Assembly: GCF_000495435.3 (NCBI RefSeq)
Contig: NZ_AXUN02000135.1
Span: 1 to 49,645, forward strand
DNA from: Youngiibacter fragilis 232.1
GTDB taxonomy: Bacteria; Bacillota; Clostridia; Clostridiales; Clostridiaceae
DNA: 49,645 nucleotides
Direction of reading: 5' to 3'
Shown: positions 16,776 through 25,636 of the stretch, in pieces
Layout of the letters: each line of letters starts with the position of its first letter
Numbering within the stretch: position 1 is the first letter of the stretch
Position numbers and translations under genes: made by a program
Notes under the pieces: model-generated
What the model saw: the letters and a program-made list of their open reading frames with translations, nothing else
What the model was told of the DNA's origin: nothing
Databases searched by the model: none

Positions 16776-18677
16776 ATGATCAAACTGGAATACATAACTC
16801 CTTACCCGGACCTCATTAAAGATGTAGAAAGGATTATCATTGAGAACTCCTACGGCAAGAAGTTTGACAGCATTTCAATCCATGAGTTTTCCGAACCAGA
16901 CAAGATCACTATCGCCTCCGACTGCAGCATTATCGTGGCACGCGGATACGCATCTGAAGTAATCAGAAAAAAATATCCTGGGATACCAGTTGTTGAGATT
17001 TCGCTTACAGGTTATGACATAATTAACGCAATTGCAGAGTGCAGAGAGAGGTTCAAGCCAGAGAAAATTGGCCTTATAGGCAATTATCACAACATTCGCG
17101 ATATGAAGAGCCTTTATAACCTCCTTGGAAGCGGTATCCGGATTTACAGCGGGCAAGGTCATTCAACTATTGAAGATTCAGTCAGCAAGGCTGTTTCCGA
17201 CGGATGCGATGTCATAATAGGCGGTAACTATATCTGCCAGTGTGCAAAACAGAAAAAAATCCAGCACCTTCTAATACGCACCGGTCCGGATGCAATAGAG
17301 CGTTCATTGAGTGATGCCTGGCATCTTGTCTGTGCAGTTCAAAAGGAGCGTGAGCAGTCGGAGATCTTCAGGACGATAACCCAAAGCTCCAGTGAAGGCA
17401 TACTGTATATCAGCACAAATGGAATAATCAATATAGCAAACAAGACAGCACTCAATCTGGTCCGCAGGGATATTGGCAGTATCGTCGGCAGCCGATTTGA
17501 GGAAAGCTTCAGCTTTATTTCTGATGATATAAGAAAATCATTGGAAACCGGGAATAAAATCCTAAATGAGCTCTATAATCTGAATGACAGGATGCTTTCA
17601 GTTGATTGCATTCCAATCACCCCATCTGATGAACTGTCAGGTGTTGTAGTCAATTTCAGGGATATCACCAGAATCCAGCAGATGGAAGCTCAGATCAGAA
17701 AGAAGCTCAGCGCCATGGGACTTAATGCAAAATACACATTCAGCGATGTAAGGTATAGGAGCTCATCAATGGGAAAGACAGTAAGGATGGCAGAAATGTA
17801 TGCTGAGGTCTCATCAAACATCATCCTTGTCGGTGAAACAGGTACTGGTAAGGAGCTCCTCGCTCAGAGCATACATAATGCAAGCCCGAGAAGAAGCAAT
17901 TCATTCGTAGCTGTCAATTGCGCAGCACTTTCAGAGAACCTCCTTGAAAGCGAGCTTTTCGGTTACGAGGAAGGCTCTTTTACCGGAGCGGCGAAAGGTG
18001 GTAAGGTCGGACTGTTTGAAATTGCCCACAACGGAACCCTGTTCCTCGACGAGATATCTGAAATCCCCATTACTTTCCAAAGCAAACTGCTTAGGGTCCT
18101 TCAGGAAAGGGAAGTCAGAAGAGTAGGTGCAAGCAAGGTGGTGTCAGTAGATGTCAGGGTAATAACTGCAACTAACAGGGACCTCAAGGAAATGATAGCA
18201 GAGGGCACCTTCAGGCAAGACCTGTACTATCGCCTGAATACCCTTGAACTGCATATACCTCCTTTGAGGAAGAGGCCTGAGGATATAGAGGTGCTTCTGG
18301 AACACTACATGCAAAAATACGCAGCAAAATTCGGAATCCAGACTAAGTCAATTGACAGTGATGCCATGGAGCTCTTGAAGAAGCATACCTTTGATGGAAA
18401 TATCAGGGAGCTCCGCAACCTGGCAGAGAGATTGAATGTGACAGTATCGGGAACAAGGGTCACATATGGCAGTGTCTACTCCGCATTATATCCTGGTGAA
18501 GCAGGCTATGCCAGCAAGACCACCCATTCGCTGAAAAACATGGGCGGCCTCACTGATAGGGAGGATATCCTTAAAATGCTTGAAGCTTGCAGCAATAACA
18601 GGTCAGAAGCTGCAAGGAGACTTGGTATCGACAGGACCACTCTCTGGCGAAAACTCAAGAGGGATGGTGCCCTCTAA
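16776..18677 (+). CDS. PrpR-type sigma-54-dependent activator
   Basis: A 633-residue enhancer-binding protein. Residues 5-185 form a PrpR_N-type sensor domain (periplasmic-binding-like fold for small acids), about 195-305 a PAS domain, about 325-560 the AAA+ domain with Walker A GETGTGKE (353-360), the sigma-54 contact loop as GSFTGA (400-405) and Walker B LFLDE (422-426). A Fis-type helix-turn-helix ends the protein ([18 protein letters not shown]). GGAGG lies eight bases before the ATG. Sigma-54 promoters sit before otnK-like and gntP-like genes next to it, with phased repeats between them, so it very likely activates this cluster in response to a tetronate-type acid. Its 3' end overlaps the convergent aldolase gene by four bases. 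Confidence 0.93.
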   Translation: MIKLEYITPYPDLIKDVERIIIENSYGKKFDSISIHEFSEPDKITIASDCSIIVARGYASEVIRKKYPGIPVVEISLTGYDIINAIAECRERFKPEKIGLIGNYHNIRDMKSLYNLLGSGIRIYSGQGHSTIEDSVSKAVSDGCDVIIGGNYICQCAKQKKIQHLLIRTGPDAIERSLSDAWHLVCAVQKEREQSEIFRTITQSSSEGILYISTNGIINIANKTALNLVRRDIGSIVGSRFEESFSFISDDIRKSLETGNKILNELYNLNDRMLSVDCIPITPSDELSGVVVNFRDITRIQQMEAQIRKKLSAMGLNAKYTFSDVRYRSSSMGKTVRMAEMYAEVSSNIILVGETGTGKELLAQSIHNASPRRSNSFVAVNCAALSENLLESELFGYEEGSFTGAAKGGKVGLFEIAHNGTLFLDEISEIPITFQSKLLRVLQEREVRRVGASKVVSVDVRVITATNRDLKEMIAEGTFRQDLYYRLNTLELHIPPLRKRPEDIEVLLEHYMQKYAAKFGIQTKSIDSDAMELLKKHTFDGNIRELRNLAERLNVTVSGTRVTYGSVYSALYPGEAGYASKTTHSLKNMGGLTDREDILKMLEACSNNRSEAARRLGIDRTTLWRKLKRDGAL

Positions 18678-19267
18678 CGAAGCTGCTCCGACCTGAAATA
18701 GCATGCAATCCTGGCATTCTCCTCGAGCTCTTCAATTCCATAGAAGGCATTCATGAGGTCGCTGCCAGCGACTATCGGTCCGTGGTTAGCAAGCAGGAAA
18801 CCGTTGTCTCCATTTACCCTTTTCCCGAAGAGTTCGAAAAGCTCCCTGCTCCCGGGAGGAGCGTACGGAACAAGCCCGATAGTACCAACCTTCATTTTGA
18901 GATATGGCGTGATGTCAGGCATCACGTCATTTTCCTTATCATGCTGAAGGCATGAGAATGCGGTTGAATAGAAACTGTGGGTATGAATAACTGCCTTTAT
19001 TTCGTCGCTTTTCATGTAGAATGCCAAATGTAGAGGAAGCTCCTTGCTTGCCTTAACATCGTTAAGAGGCTGGCATTCGCCATCCTTGTAGCTCAATATC
19101 GCAAAATCATCCACATCAAGCCTTCCGAAACAGGTGCCTGTTCCTGTTACATAGATACGGTCGCCTTGCCTGAAGCTAAGGTTCGCAGATGAGCCGGTTG
19201 CCTTGCCTCTGTCAAACAGGGATTTCGCTATCCAAATCGCATCTTCTATCATATTATCAGTCAACAT
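18674..19267 (-). CDS. Class II aldolase family protein (OtnC-like)
   Basis: A 197-residue class II aldolase/adducin-fold enzyme. The metal-binding histidines appear in [11 protein letters not shown] and in LANHGPIV, with a catalytic Glu expected near [11 protein letters not shown]. Paired with a DUF1537 kinase, such proteins act as 3-oxo-tetronate 4-phosphate decarboxylase (OtnC), giving dihydroxyacetone phosphate and CO2; ribulose-5-phosphate epimerases and fuculose-phosphate aldolases belong to the same fold. Its start overlaps the kinase gene by 11 bases, so it is coupled to it. Second gene of the otnK-like operon. Confidence 0.85.
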   Translation of the reverse strand: MLTDNMIEDAIWIAKSLFDRGKATGSSANLSFRQGDRIYVTGTGTCFGRLDVDDFAILSYKDGECQPLNDVKASKELPLHLAFYMKSDEIKAVIHTHSFYSTAFSCLQHDKENDVMPDITPYLKMKVGTIGLVPYAPPGSRELFELFGKRVNGDNGFLLANHGPIVAGSDLMNAFYGIEELEENARIACYFRSEQLR

Positions 19268-20540
19268 TGCTTTCCCCCATTATTCTTAATGCGTCCAAGA
19301 AGAATTCGCCTCGTCCGAAATTCCCTGACTTAAGTACAAGCCTCATTTTTTTGTTATCAAGCGGCATCAATACTGGTACCCCAGGTGCTACGTTCCTGCC
19401 GACTGAAAACGCCCTGTAGCCCAGCTTCATGGTTACTGCACCGGAAGTCTCTCCTCCAGCTACTATCAGCTTCCTTAACCCGCTTTCCACCGCCTTGCTC
19501 GCAAGCTCAGACATCATGTTCTCAAGAAGCTTTGATATCTCTCCGCTTCCATGCTCCTGAACCTTCCTGATATTCTCAGGAGTATCCGAGCTGAAGACAA
19601 GTACTGGACCATCCTTATGTGCTGCTATGAAATCCCAAAGGGTTTCAATCGTCTGCAGTCCCAAGACTAGCATCTCTGGCTCAACCTTGATGTACGGCAG
19701 CCCTTCTGTTATGTATCTGTCTATCTGACCCAGAGTAGCTGTTGAGCAACTTCCTGCGATAATCAGGGAAGAACCTTCAACCCCAGCCACAGGATGCTTA
19801 TCATTAGATTCTCCACATCTTAGAGCCATGTTCCTACCCAAATGTGAAGCAAGACCCGAACCTCCGGTATAAAGCACAAGGTCATCGAAGTAATCAGCTA
19901 TGGCTTTCCCGTGGCTTTCGAGGTAGTAATCAGGAACAACGTAGTAGTGTTCCCATTTTCTGGTCATCTCCTCAAGCATTTCCTTAGTTCTCCCTGAATC
20001 TCCAAGGGCTGCTGCCTCATCAAGCTGGATTACAGGATACTTGCTCTGCTCAGAGAGAAGAACCCTGATGTCAGAATTTGTCATTGGAGTGAGCGGATGA
20101 TGTTTCATCGGGCTTTCACTTAAGGGGACTCCATTTACATATAGTATCCCATTTTTGACAGTCCTGCCGTTTACTGGAAGTGATGGGCATACAATCGTAT
20201 AGCTGACACCCAGCTCCTCCATCATCATGTCTGCAACCGGTCCGATATTCCCCTTCGGCGTAGAGTCGAATGTCGAACAATACTTGAAGTAAAATTTACC
20301 GAATCTATTCCTTACTGCCCACTCAAGCGCCTGTCTATTCTCACAGACAGCTTCGTCAACCTCAGTTGTTCTGGTCTTCAAGGCGATTACAACTACATCC
20401 GCACCTTCGGTATCCATTTCTTCACCTGGGATGCCATTGGTAACTAAAGTCATCAACCCCTCGGCAGAAAAGAAAGATGCAATATCGCTGGCTCCTGTAA
20501 AATCATCGGCTATGCAGCATAACCTATTGGTTTCATTCAT
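19257..20540 (-). CDS. Four-carbon acid sugar kinase (OtnK-like, DUF1537)
   Basis: About 427 residues of the DUF1537 kinase family, which phosphorylates 3-oxo-tetronate, D-threonate or D-erythronate with ATP. Seen are the N-terminal IADDFTGASDIA motif, KYCSTFDSTPKGNIG, PSLPVNGRTV and the C-terminal ATP site VAGGETSGAVTMKLG. The partner aldolase favours the 3-oxo-tetronate version (OtnK/OtnC); the isomerase OtnI is not present. The ATG at 20540 lies eight bases after AAGGAGG and is preferred over an ATG at 20567, which would lie at or before the predicted transcription start. A sigma-54 promoter lies just upstream. Confidence 0.88.
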   Translation of the reverse strand: MNETNRLCCIADDFTGASDIASFFSAEGLMTLVTNGIPGEEMDTEGADVVVIALKTRTTEVDEAVCENRQALEWAVRNRFGKFYFKYCSTFDSTPKGNIGPVADMMMEELGVSYTIVCPSLPVNGRTVKNGILYVNGVPLSESPMKHHPLTPMTNSDIRVLLSEQSKYPVIQLDEAAALGDSGRTKEMLEEMTRKWEHYYVVPDYYLESHGKAIADYFDDLVLYTGGSGLASHLGRNMALRCGESNDKHPVAGVEGSSLIIAGSCSTATLGQIDRYITEGLPYIKVEPEMLVLGLQTIETLWDFIAAHKDGPVLVFSSDTPENIRKVQEHGSGEISKLLENMMSELASKAVESGLRKLIVAGGETSGAVTMKLGYRAFSVGRNVAPGVPVLMPLDNKKMRLVLKSGNFGRGEFFLDALRIMGESNVD

Positions 20541-20578
20541 TCCATTATCCTCCTTATAAATAATCATGAACTATCATA

Positions 20579-20594
20579 CGCAAGTTAGATACCA
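20579..20594 (-). promoter_or_regulatory. Sigma-54 promoter of the otnK-like operon
   Basis: On the minus strand TGGTAT, five bases, TTGC: GG and GC have the fixed -24/-12 spacing. The -24 element is imperfect (TGGTAT against TGGCAC). The start would fall near 20568, giving a short leader to the ATG at 20540. Confidence 0.6.
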
Positions 20595-20727
20595 TATTCC
20601 TTAAAAGACTGACAGCCTGGTTCTTTTACTGCTCAAGGATGCATAAACAGGTTAAAAGTCCCTGAATCCCATCAAAACATATATCAATATGATTTATTAC
20701 TTCTGTATGGTGGATCAGGCAATCAAC

Positions 20728-20783
20728 TGTTGCAACGCCGCTGCAGCTGTTGCTGATGCAACAGTTTGCAACACCTTGCAACA
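20728..20783. promoter_or_regulatory. Helically phased TGTTGC/GCAACA enhancer array
   Basis: TGTTGC occurs at 20728 and 20748 (20 bp apart) and its inverse GCAACA at 20758, 20768 and 20778 (10 bp apart). CTGTTGC-TGAT-GCAACAG (20747-20764) is a perfect dyad, and GTTGCAAC (20729-20736) is a palindrome. All copies face the same side of the helix. The array lies about 150 bp from the minus-strand sigma-54 promoter and about 170 bp from the plus-strand one, the usual place for enhancer-binding protein sites. Confidence 0.65.
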
Positions 20784-20949
20784 ATTGCATTAATTGATTG
20801 ATTGTAAAACCTATCAAGCATTATTTTGTTTTCTTGTACTCCAAAATCATGATTCTACGGCAATATGCTGGTTAAAATCCTGTATCTACTGCCTATTCCG
20901 GGTATCTGGGCTCTAAAAGATTCGTACAAATATTGAAAACGTTATATAA

Positions 20950-20965
20950 TGGCACGGTAATTGCT
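20950..20965 (+). promoter_or_regulatory. Sigma-54 promoter of the gntP-like operon
   Basis: TGGCACG, four bases, TTGCT: an exact match to the -24/-12 consensus. The predicted start is near 20976, about 62 bases before the permease ATG. Confidence 0.88.
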
Positions 20966-21037
20966 CTTGAAGCAACGTGGCTTGTTTCACCCGGGGATTA
21001 ACAAGCCATGCACAATCAAAAAATTGGGAGGGACAGT

Positions 21038-22369
21038 ATGTTTACATCAACCGCGTATATTCTCGCAGTATTCGTCGCATGTATCATCTTCATGATTCTG
21101 CTCATATCAAAGGCGAAGGTTCATCCAGTCATAAGTATACTGCTCACATCACTCATTCTTGCCATTGCTTTGGGAACTCCATGGGCCGATGTGATGCCAA
21201 CAATCGAAAAGGGATTCGCAGGTACGATTGATGATATCGCACTTGTCATTCTTCTTGGCTGCATACTCGGCAAAGTCCTTGAGGAAACGGGAGCTGCAGT
21301 AAGTATAACAAAGTTTGCTATTAAGATTTTCGGGAAAAAGAGAATTATCTGGGGAATAGTCTTAAGCTCTGCAATACTTGGAATTCCAATATTCGCTGAT
21401 TCCGTTGTCATTCTCTTGATTCCTATAGTATCAACTCTGGCAGTAGAAGCCGGCGCATCAATGATGGCTTTCGGTACAGCCCTTTATCTGGGAGCCCTTA
21501 CCACAGCTTCACTAGTTCCGCCTACTCCAGGTCCTGTTGCTGCCGCAGCGCTCCTAGGTGTACCAATTGGCGAAGCCATACTGTGGGGATTGCTGGTTGC
21601 GATACCCGGAGTATTCGCCGCAACACTTTACAGTAAATCCATGAAGACCATGGTTCTGCCTAAGGAAGAGTACCTTGAAGCAGCAAAGAAATCAGATGGA
21701 TTCAAATTGCCATCTGTAGGAAACTCTTTGGCTCCTATAATCCTTCCACTGGTCCTCATAATGCTAAATACAATACTGAACAACATCATACCTGATACAG
21801 CTGTAGCAAGGTTCTTCTCGTTCGCAGGATCTCCAACACCTGCACTGCTTACCGGTTGCTTCTATTCGCTTGCTTTGACAGGAATGAAATGGAAGACCAA
21901 AGTGGTCGTGAATGACTGGGTGGAATCTGCAGTAAGATCTGCAGCGATGCCGATACTTGTTACTGGTATGGGTGGTGCTCTAGCTATATTCATCAAAAAC
22001 GCCGGGGTTGCAGATAAAATAGCTGCCGGAGTAGTCAACATGAGTCTACCGGGTATCTTGGTACCAATTGTTATTGCCGCCCTGATTCATGTAATCACAG
22101 GCTCGAACTCACTGGGTGTCATGACAGCAGCAGCACTTGTACAACCTATGCTTGTAACCATCGGGATTTCACCACTTGCAGCATTCCTTGCCTGCGCATC
22201 AGGTGCCCTTATGTTCAAGCAGGCAAATTCAAGCGGCTTCTGGGTTACTGTATCCATGTCCAACATGAATGTTAATCAGGGCCTTATAGGAGTTGGAGGA
22301 GCATCGACAGTTGCGGGAGCAGTATGTTCGATATTCACAATAATATTACATGTCTCTGGTTTGATTTAA
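21038..22369 (+). CDS. GntP family permease
   Basis: About 443 residues with 12 or more hydrophobic segments, GntP (gluconate:H+ symporter) family. These carriers import sugar acids such as gluconate, glycerate or tetronates. Seen are LVPPTPGPVAAAALLGVPIG, a hallmark of the family, and the C-terminal ITGSNSLGVMTAAALVQPM segment. The ATG at 21038 follows GGGAGGG by five bases and is preferred over an ATG 30 bases upstream. It is the first gene after a perfect sigma-54 promoter and heads an operon with two dehydrogenases. It is the likely uptake system for the acid metabolised by the divergent kinase and aldolase. Confidence 0.92.
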   Translation: MFTSTAYILAVFVACIIFMILLISKAKVHPVISILLTSLILAIALGTPWADVMPTIEKGFAGTIDDIALVILLGCILGKVLEETGAAVSITKFAIKIFGKKRIIWGIVLSSAILGIPIFADSVVILLIPIVSTLAVEAGASMMAFGTALYLGALTTASLVPPTPGPVAAAALLGVPIGEAILWGLLVAIPGVFAATLYSKSMKTMVLPKEEYLEAAKKSDGFKLPSVGNSLAPIILPLVLIMLNTILNNIIPDTAVARFFSFAGSPTPALLTGCFYSLALTGMKWKTKVVVNDWVESAVRSAAMPILVTGMGGALAIFIKNAGVADKIAAGVVNMSLPGILVPIVIAALIHVITGSNSLGVMTAAALVQPMLVTIGISPLAAFLACASGALMFKQANSSGFWVTVSMSNMNVNQGLIGVGGASTVAGAVCSIFTIILHVSGLI

Positions 22370-22377
22370 ATAAGCTG

Positions 22378-22406
22378 TTCACGGGACCTTTAGTCGGTCC
22401 CGTGAA
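22378..22406 (+). other. Intercistronic hairpin after the permease gene
   Basis: TTCACGGGACC, seven-base loop, GGTCCCGTGAA: an 11-bp perfect stem without a T run. It may protect the permease mRNA or act as a partial terminator before the dehydrogenases. Confidence 0.5.
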
Positions 22407-22451
22407 TATAAACGATTCGTACTATGCAATATGCATAACTTAGGAGGAAAC

Positions 22452-23441
22452 ATGGAAAAATTCATAACAAAGGCTGCAAGGCTTAACGGTCCATACGATA
22501 TTGAACTTATTGACAGGGAACTCATATGCGGCGAAGACGATGTAATAGTAAAGAATCATCTCATTGGAATCTGCGGATCGGACAAGAACTTCTACAGAGG
22601 CTTCATGCCGCCAAAGACAGCAGAATTCAGGCAGGACCCCAAGTTCCCTTTTCTGCTTGGCCATGAGAGTGGAGGCACGGTTGTAGCAGTAGGAAGTAAG
22701 ATTTCCCAGTACAAGGTCGGCGATGAGGTTATTGCGTTCGGTTGGAACAACAACTATGCAGAATATTTCTCTTCCAAAGAATTTCAGCTTCAGCCAGTAC
22801 CTGAAGGCATAGACCTTGACATAGCCAGTCTCGGAGAACCCATTGCATGTGCAATGTATTCAGGCATGAATAGTGGTGTCCAGCTTGGTGACTATGTTGT
22901 TGTCATGGGTGCAGGGTTTGCGGGTCAGATAATAGCCCAGTGCGCAAAACACAAGGGTGCCTACAAGGTAATAGTGGTTGATGTGCTAGACGGAAAACTG
23001 GAACTTGCAAAGAATCTGGGATGTGATGTAACAATCAACTCAACCAAGGAAGATGTCGCTTCAATAGTTAACGAGCTTACCAATGGCCGTGGTGCCGACG
23101 TGGTTGTAGAAGCTGCCGGTACCGAGGAATCCTTCAATACAGCTACCGAGATAATAAAGCACAACGGGAAGTTCGTATTCTACAGCTGGGTAACCAAACC
23201 GATAACACTGAACATCAGCAGATGGCATGATGATGGCCTTGAATTCATAAACACATGTCTTGTCCACCATACATGGCAAGAAAGATATGTCTGGACTCCT
23301 GAAGTATTCAAGCCCATTGCCCAGGGGCTCATCAACGTAAGGTCACTCATAACAAATGAATTCAAGCTTGAAGACATCAAAGCTGGTTTTGACCTTGCAG
23401 ACAAGGATGACAGTGCAATAAAGATAGTGTTCAGACCCTGA
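22452..23441 (+). CDS. Zinc-type alcohol/polyol dehydrogenase (MDR family)
   Basis: About 329 residues of the medium-chain dehydrogenase family. Catalytic zinc ligands are visible as Cys in GICGSD, His-Glu in LGHESGGTV and Glu in SLGEPIACA. The NAD(P) site reads GAGFAGQIIAQ. The structural-zinc loop with four cysteines is missing, as in some subgroups. In this cluster it may oxidise a tetronate to the 3-oxo acid used by the kinase, or a polyol precursor; this is inference. The ATG follows AGGAGG by four bases. Confidence 0.88.
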   Translation: MEKFITKAARLNGPYDIELIDRELICGEDDVIVKNHLIGICGSDKNFYRGFMPPKTAEFRQDPKFPFLLGHESGGTVVAVGSKISQYKVGDEVIAFGWNNNYAEYFSSKEFQLQPVPEGIDLDIASLGEPIACAMYSGMNSGVQLGDYVVVMGAGFAGQIIAQCAKHKGAYKVIVVDVLDGKLELAKNLGCDVTINSTKEDVASIVNELTNGRGADVVVEAAGTEESFNTATEIIKHNGKFVFYSWVTKPITLNISRWHDDGLEFINTCLVHHTWQERYVWTPEVFKPIAQGLINVRSLITNEFKLEDIKAGFDLADKDDSAIKIVFRP

Positions 23442-23471
23442 TCATACAAAATATAACTAAGGAGGATATAT

Positions 23472-24881
23472 ATGATATATCATCATATTTTTGAAAAGTA
23501 TGGAAATAAAGAGGTTGTTCGAGCAGCCATAATTGGAGCAGGCCATTTCGGAACTGCAGTGGTAACTCAACAGCTTCATGTGAGCGGATTTTCTGTCCCA
23601 ATAGTTGCAGACAGGAACCTCGAGAGTGCAAGAGGCGCTTTCCTGAAGGCGGGTGTCGCAGATGAAAGAATAAAATATTCTGCTGACTCAGATGAAATGA
23701 GGTCCCTGCTGCTGAGTGGCTTCTACATATATACGGATTCTGTTGAAAGCATAATGGGAATCCCTGAAATCGACATAATCTGTGAAGGAACAGGTGTACC
23801 GGAGTCCGCGGCAAATCATTGCAAGATGGCTATCGATTCAGGCAAGCATATTGCCATAATCTCAAAGGAGCTTGACTCGGTTATAGGTCCCCAGCTGAAA
23901 AAGATGGCTAAAGAACGAGGCTTGGTATACACACCTGTCGATGGCGACCAGCATGGTTTGCTAATTCAGATGGTTGAGTGGGCCAAGGAAATCGGACTGA
24001 CCGTAATTACAGCTGGAAAATCCAGAGACGGTGAGTTCATACTGGATGAAGCAAACAACACTGTATCCATAGCTGCTGATGGAATTACCGTACATGAATC
24101 TGTATCAGTGAAAATTTCAGACACGGATAAAACTTACCTCCAGATGATACCCGAAGGCTGCGCAAGGGAGTATCTTGATAGAAGGGCAGAAATTTTAAGT
24201 TCACTTCCAAATGCCGGTGGCTTTGACCTTTGCGAGCTGACAATAATGGCTAATTCCACAGGTATGAAGCCATATACCCCCTCACTCACCCAGGGCACTC
24301 TCAGGATAACCGAGCTTCCTGTTGCATATTGCTCAAGTACCAATGGCGGCATATATGAAAATACAGAGGGGATTATTGATGTTCATACTTGCCTGAGGAG
24401 GTCTGACGAATCCGGAATGGGAGGAGGCGTCTTCATGGTGGTTCGCTGTGATAACGCATACTCCAACTATATCCTTACAACAAAAGGTCAGATTCCAAAT
24501 TATGACCTGTCCACAGCTGTGATCTACAGACCGTATCATCTTTGCGGCGTGGAAGTTACTACATCACTTAAGACTGCTGTGCTGCTTGGATTGGATACAG
24601 GCTCAAAAGACTATAGACAGGACTATGACCTTGTAAGGATTGCCGCAAGGGATATCGAGGCTGGAGAGGTATTCGGCAACGACCATGACGTCAAATTGAC
24701 TTCAAACATAGTACCTTCAACAGTTTATGGAAAAGACAATGCTGTCCCTGCTCATATGCTTAATGGACACACTGCGAGAATGTCGATAAAGAAGGGTTCA
24801 ACTATTACCTATGACATGGTTAACGAACCATCTCATTCTCTATTGTGGGAACTGCGAAAAGCACAGGAAGTAAGCTCTTAA
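23472..24881 (+). CDS. Homoserine-dehydrogenase-like oxidoreductase with SAF domain
   Basis: A 469-residue protein with an N-terminal Rossmann domain (IIGAGHFGTAVVTQ, NAD(P)-binding) like homoserine dehydrogenase and a C-terminal SAF-type domain (about residues 385-455, with AARDIEAGEVFG). This architecture matches the predicted homoserine dehydrogenase/SAF group. Members occur in sugar-acid operons, and here it follows a permease and an MDR dehydrogenase behind a sigma-54 promoter. It could act on a 2- or 3-oxo or hydroxy acid intermediate, perhaps replacing the missing isomerase step; I cannot assign the reaction. AAGGAGG lies six bases before the ATG. A terminator follows. Confidence 0.8.
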   Translation: MIYHHIFEKYGNKEVVRAAIIGAGHFGTAVVTQQLHVSGFSVPIVADRNLESARGAFLKAGVADERIKYSADSDEMRSLLLSGFYIYTDSVESIMGIPEIDIICEGTGVPESAANHCKMAIDSGKHIAIISKELDSVIGPQLKKMAKERGLVYTPVDGDQHGLLIQMVEWAKEIGLTVITAGKSRDGEFILDEANNTVSIAADGITVHESVSVKISDTDKTYLQMIPEGCAREYLDRRAEILSSLPNAGGFDLCELTIMANSTGMKPYTPSLTQGTLRITELPVAYCSSTNGGIYENTEGIIDVHTCLRRSDESGMGGGVFMVVRCDNAYSNYILTTKGQIPNYDLSTAVIYRPYHLCGVEVTTSLKTAVLLGLDTGSKDYRQDYDLVRIAARDIEAGEVFGNDHDVKLTSNIVPSTVYGKDNAVPAHMLNGHTARMSIKKGSTITYDMVNEPSHSLLWELRKAQEVSS

Positions 24882-24928
24882 ATTGACAAGCCACTTCCCG
24901 CAAAGCAAATAAGGATCATCTATAGTGA

Positions 24929-24960
24929 AGAGGCAGGTACAATAGCACCTGCCTCTTTGT
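24929..24960. terminator. Bidirectional terminator
   Basis: AGAGGCAGGT, eight-base loop, ACCTGCCTCT, then TTGTATT. It separates the convergent SAF-dehydrogenase and NiaX-like genes. Confidence 0.8.
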
Positions 24961-24961
24961 A

Positions 24962-25522
24962 TTAACCCTGCAGCTGCGAGACCCTGGTGGTCTTTGCAAG
25001 GGGCTTCCATATGAATGAGGCGATGGCAAAGTCTACAAGGCTGTGTACAAGCGTACCCACTCCAACAAGCAATACTATAGAAACAATGAATCCTTTCGCA
25101 TAGTATGCCTGAGACATTCCATTCCCGAAGTAGAAGGGCATTACAACCAGCATTTCGCTGATGGCATGGATTATTGCGATTAGGAGAGACAATCCGGCTC
25201 TAGAGGCGGTGCCATCCATTATGTTCCTTCTGTTCTTAAGTATGCTCGAACCTATCAAAGCCCATACCAGGTGCGTTCCGGCCCTCAGAACTACAACTAT
25301 TGGAAATCCTCCGATGAAGAAGCCCAGTGTAGTGCCTATGGCTACAAAAACAGCTGTTGCGGGAGATATGAACATCGCTATCATTGTAGCTACATGGCTG
25401 GCCAGAGTGAATGAAGCCGGCTCAAGCAGTATCTTTATCGGGGAATACATTGGGATTATTATTCCTATTGCACATAAAAGGGCTGCAATTGTCATTTTGT
25501 ACACTTTTTCACTTGTTTTCAT
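24962..25522 (-). CDS. ECF transporter S component, NiaX-like
   Basis: A 186-residue membrane protein with about six hydrophobic segments. The N-terminus (MKTSEKVYKMT, then AIGIIIPMYSP), the FTLASHVATMIAMFISP segment and the VVVLRAGTHLVWA segment resemble the NiaX group of ECF substrate-binding components, which take up niacin with a shared energising module. That module (EcfA/A'/T) is not here, as expected for group II ECF systems. GAGGTGA lies four bases before the ATG, and a strong sigma-A promoter precedes it. Another vitamin-type substrate is possible. Confidence 0.65.
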   Translation of the reverse strand: MKTSEKVYKMTIAALLCAIGIIIPMYSPIKILLEPASFTLASHVATMIAMFISPATAVFVAIGTTLGFFIGGFPIVVVLRAGTHLVWALIGSSILKNRRNIMDGTASRAGLSLLIAIIHAISEMLVVMPFYFGNGMSQAYYAKGFIVSIVLLVGVGTLVHSLVDFAIASFIWKPLAKTTRVSQLQG

Positions 25523-25570
25523 TTCTTCACCTCAATTAATAATTAACAGTCTATGAACAATCTGATAGTA

Positions 25571-25598
25571 ATTGTAGCATATACAGCTGTCTTGTCAA
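25571..25598 (-). promoter_or_regulatory. Sigma-A promoter of the NiaX-like gene
   Basis: On the minus strand TTGACA, 16 bases, TGC-TACAAT: a consensus -35 with an extended -10, about 45 bases before the ATG. Confidence 0.75.
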
Positions 25599-25636
25599 CT
25601 TTAATCGGTGAAAAACTCTTTTCTCCCTGGCAGTCC

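Noticed and set aside
20626-20817. 63-codon minus-strand frame over the enhancer repeats
   Set aside because: It is Cys/Gln-rich because of the repeats, and has no ribosome binding site.
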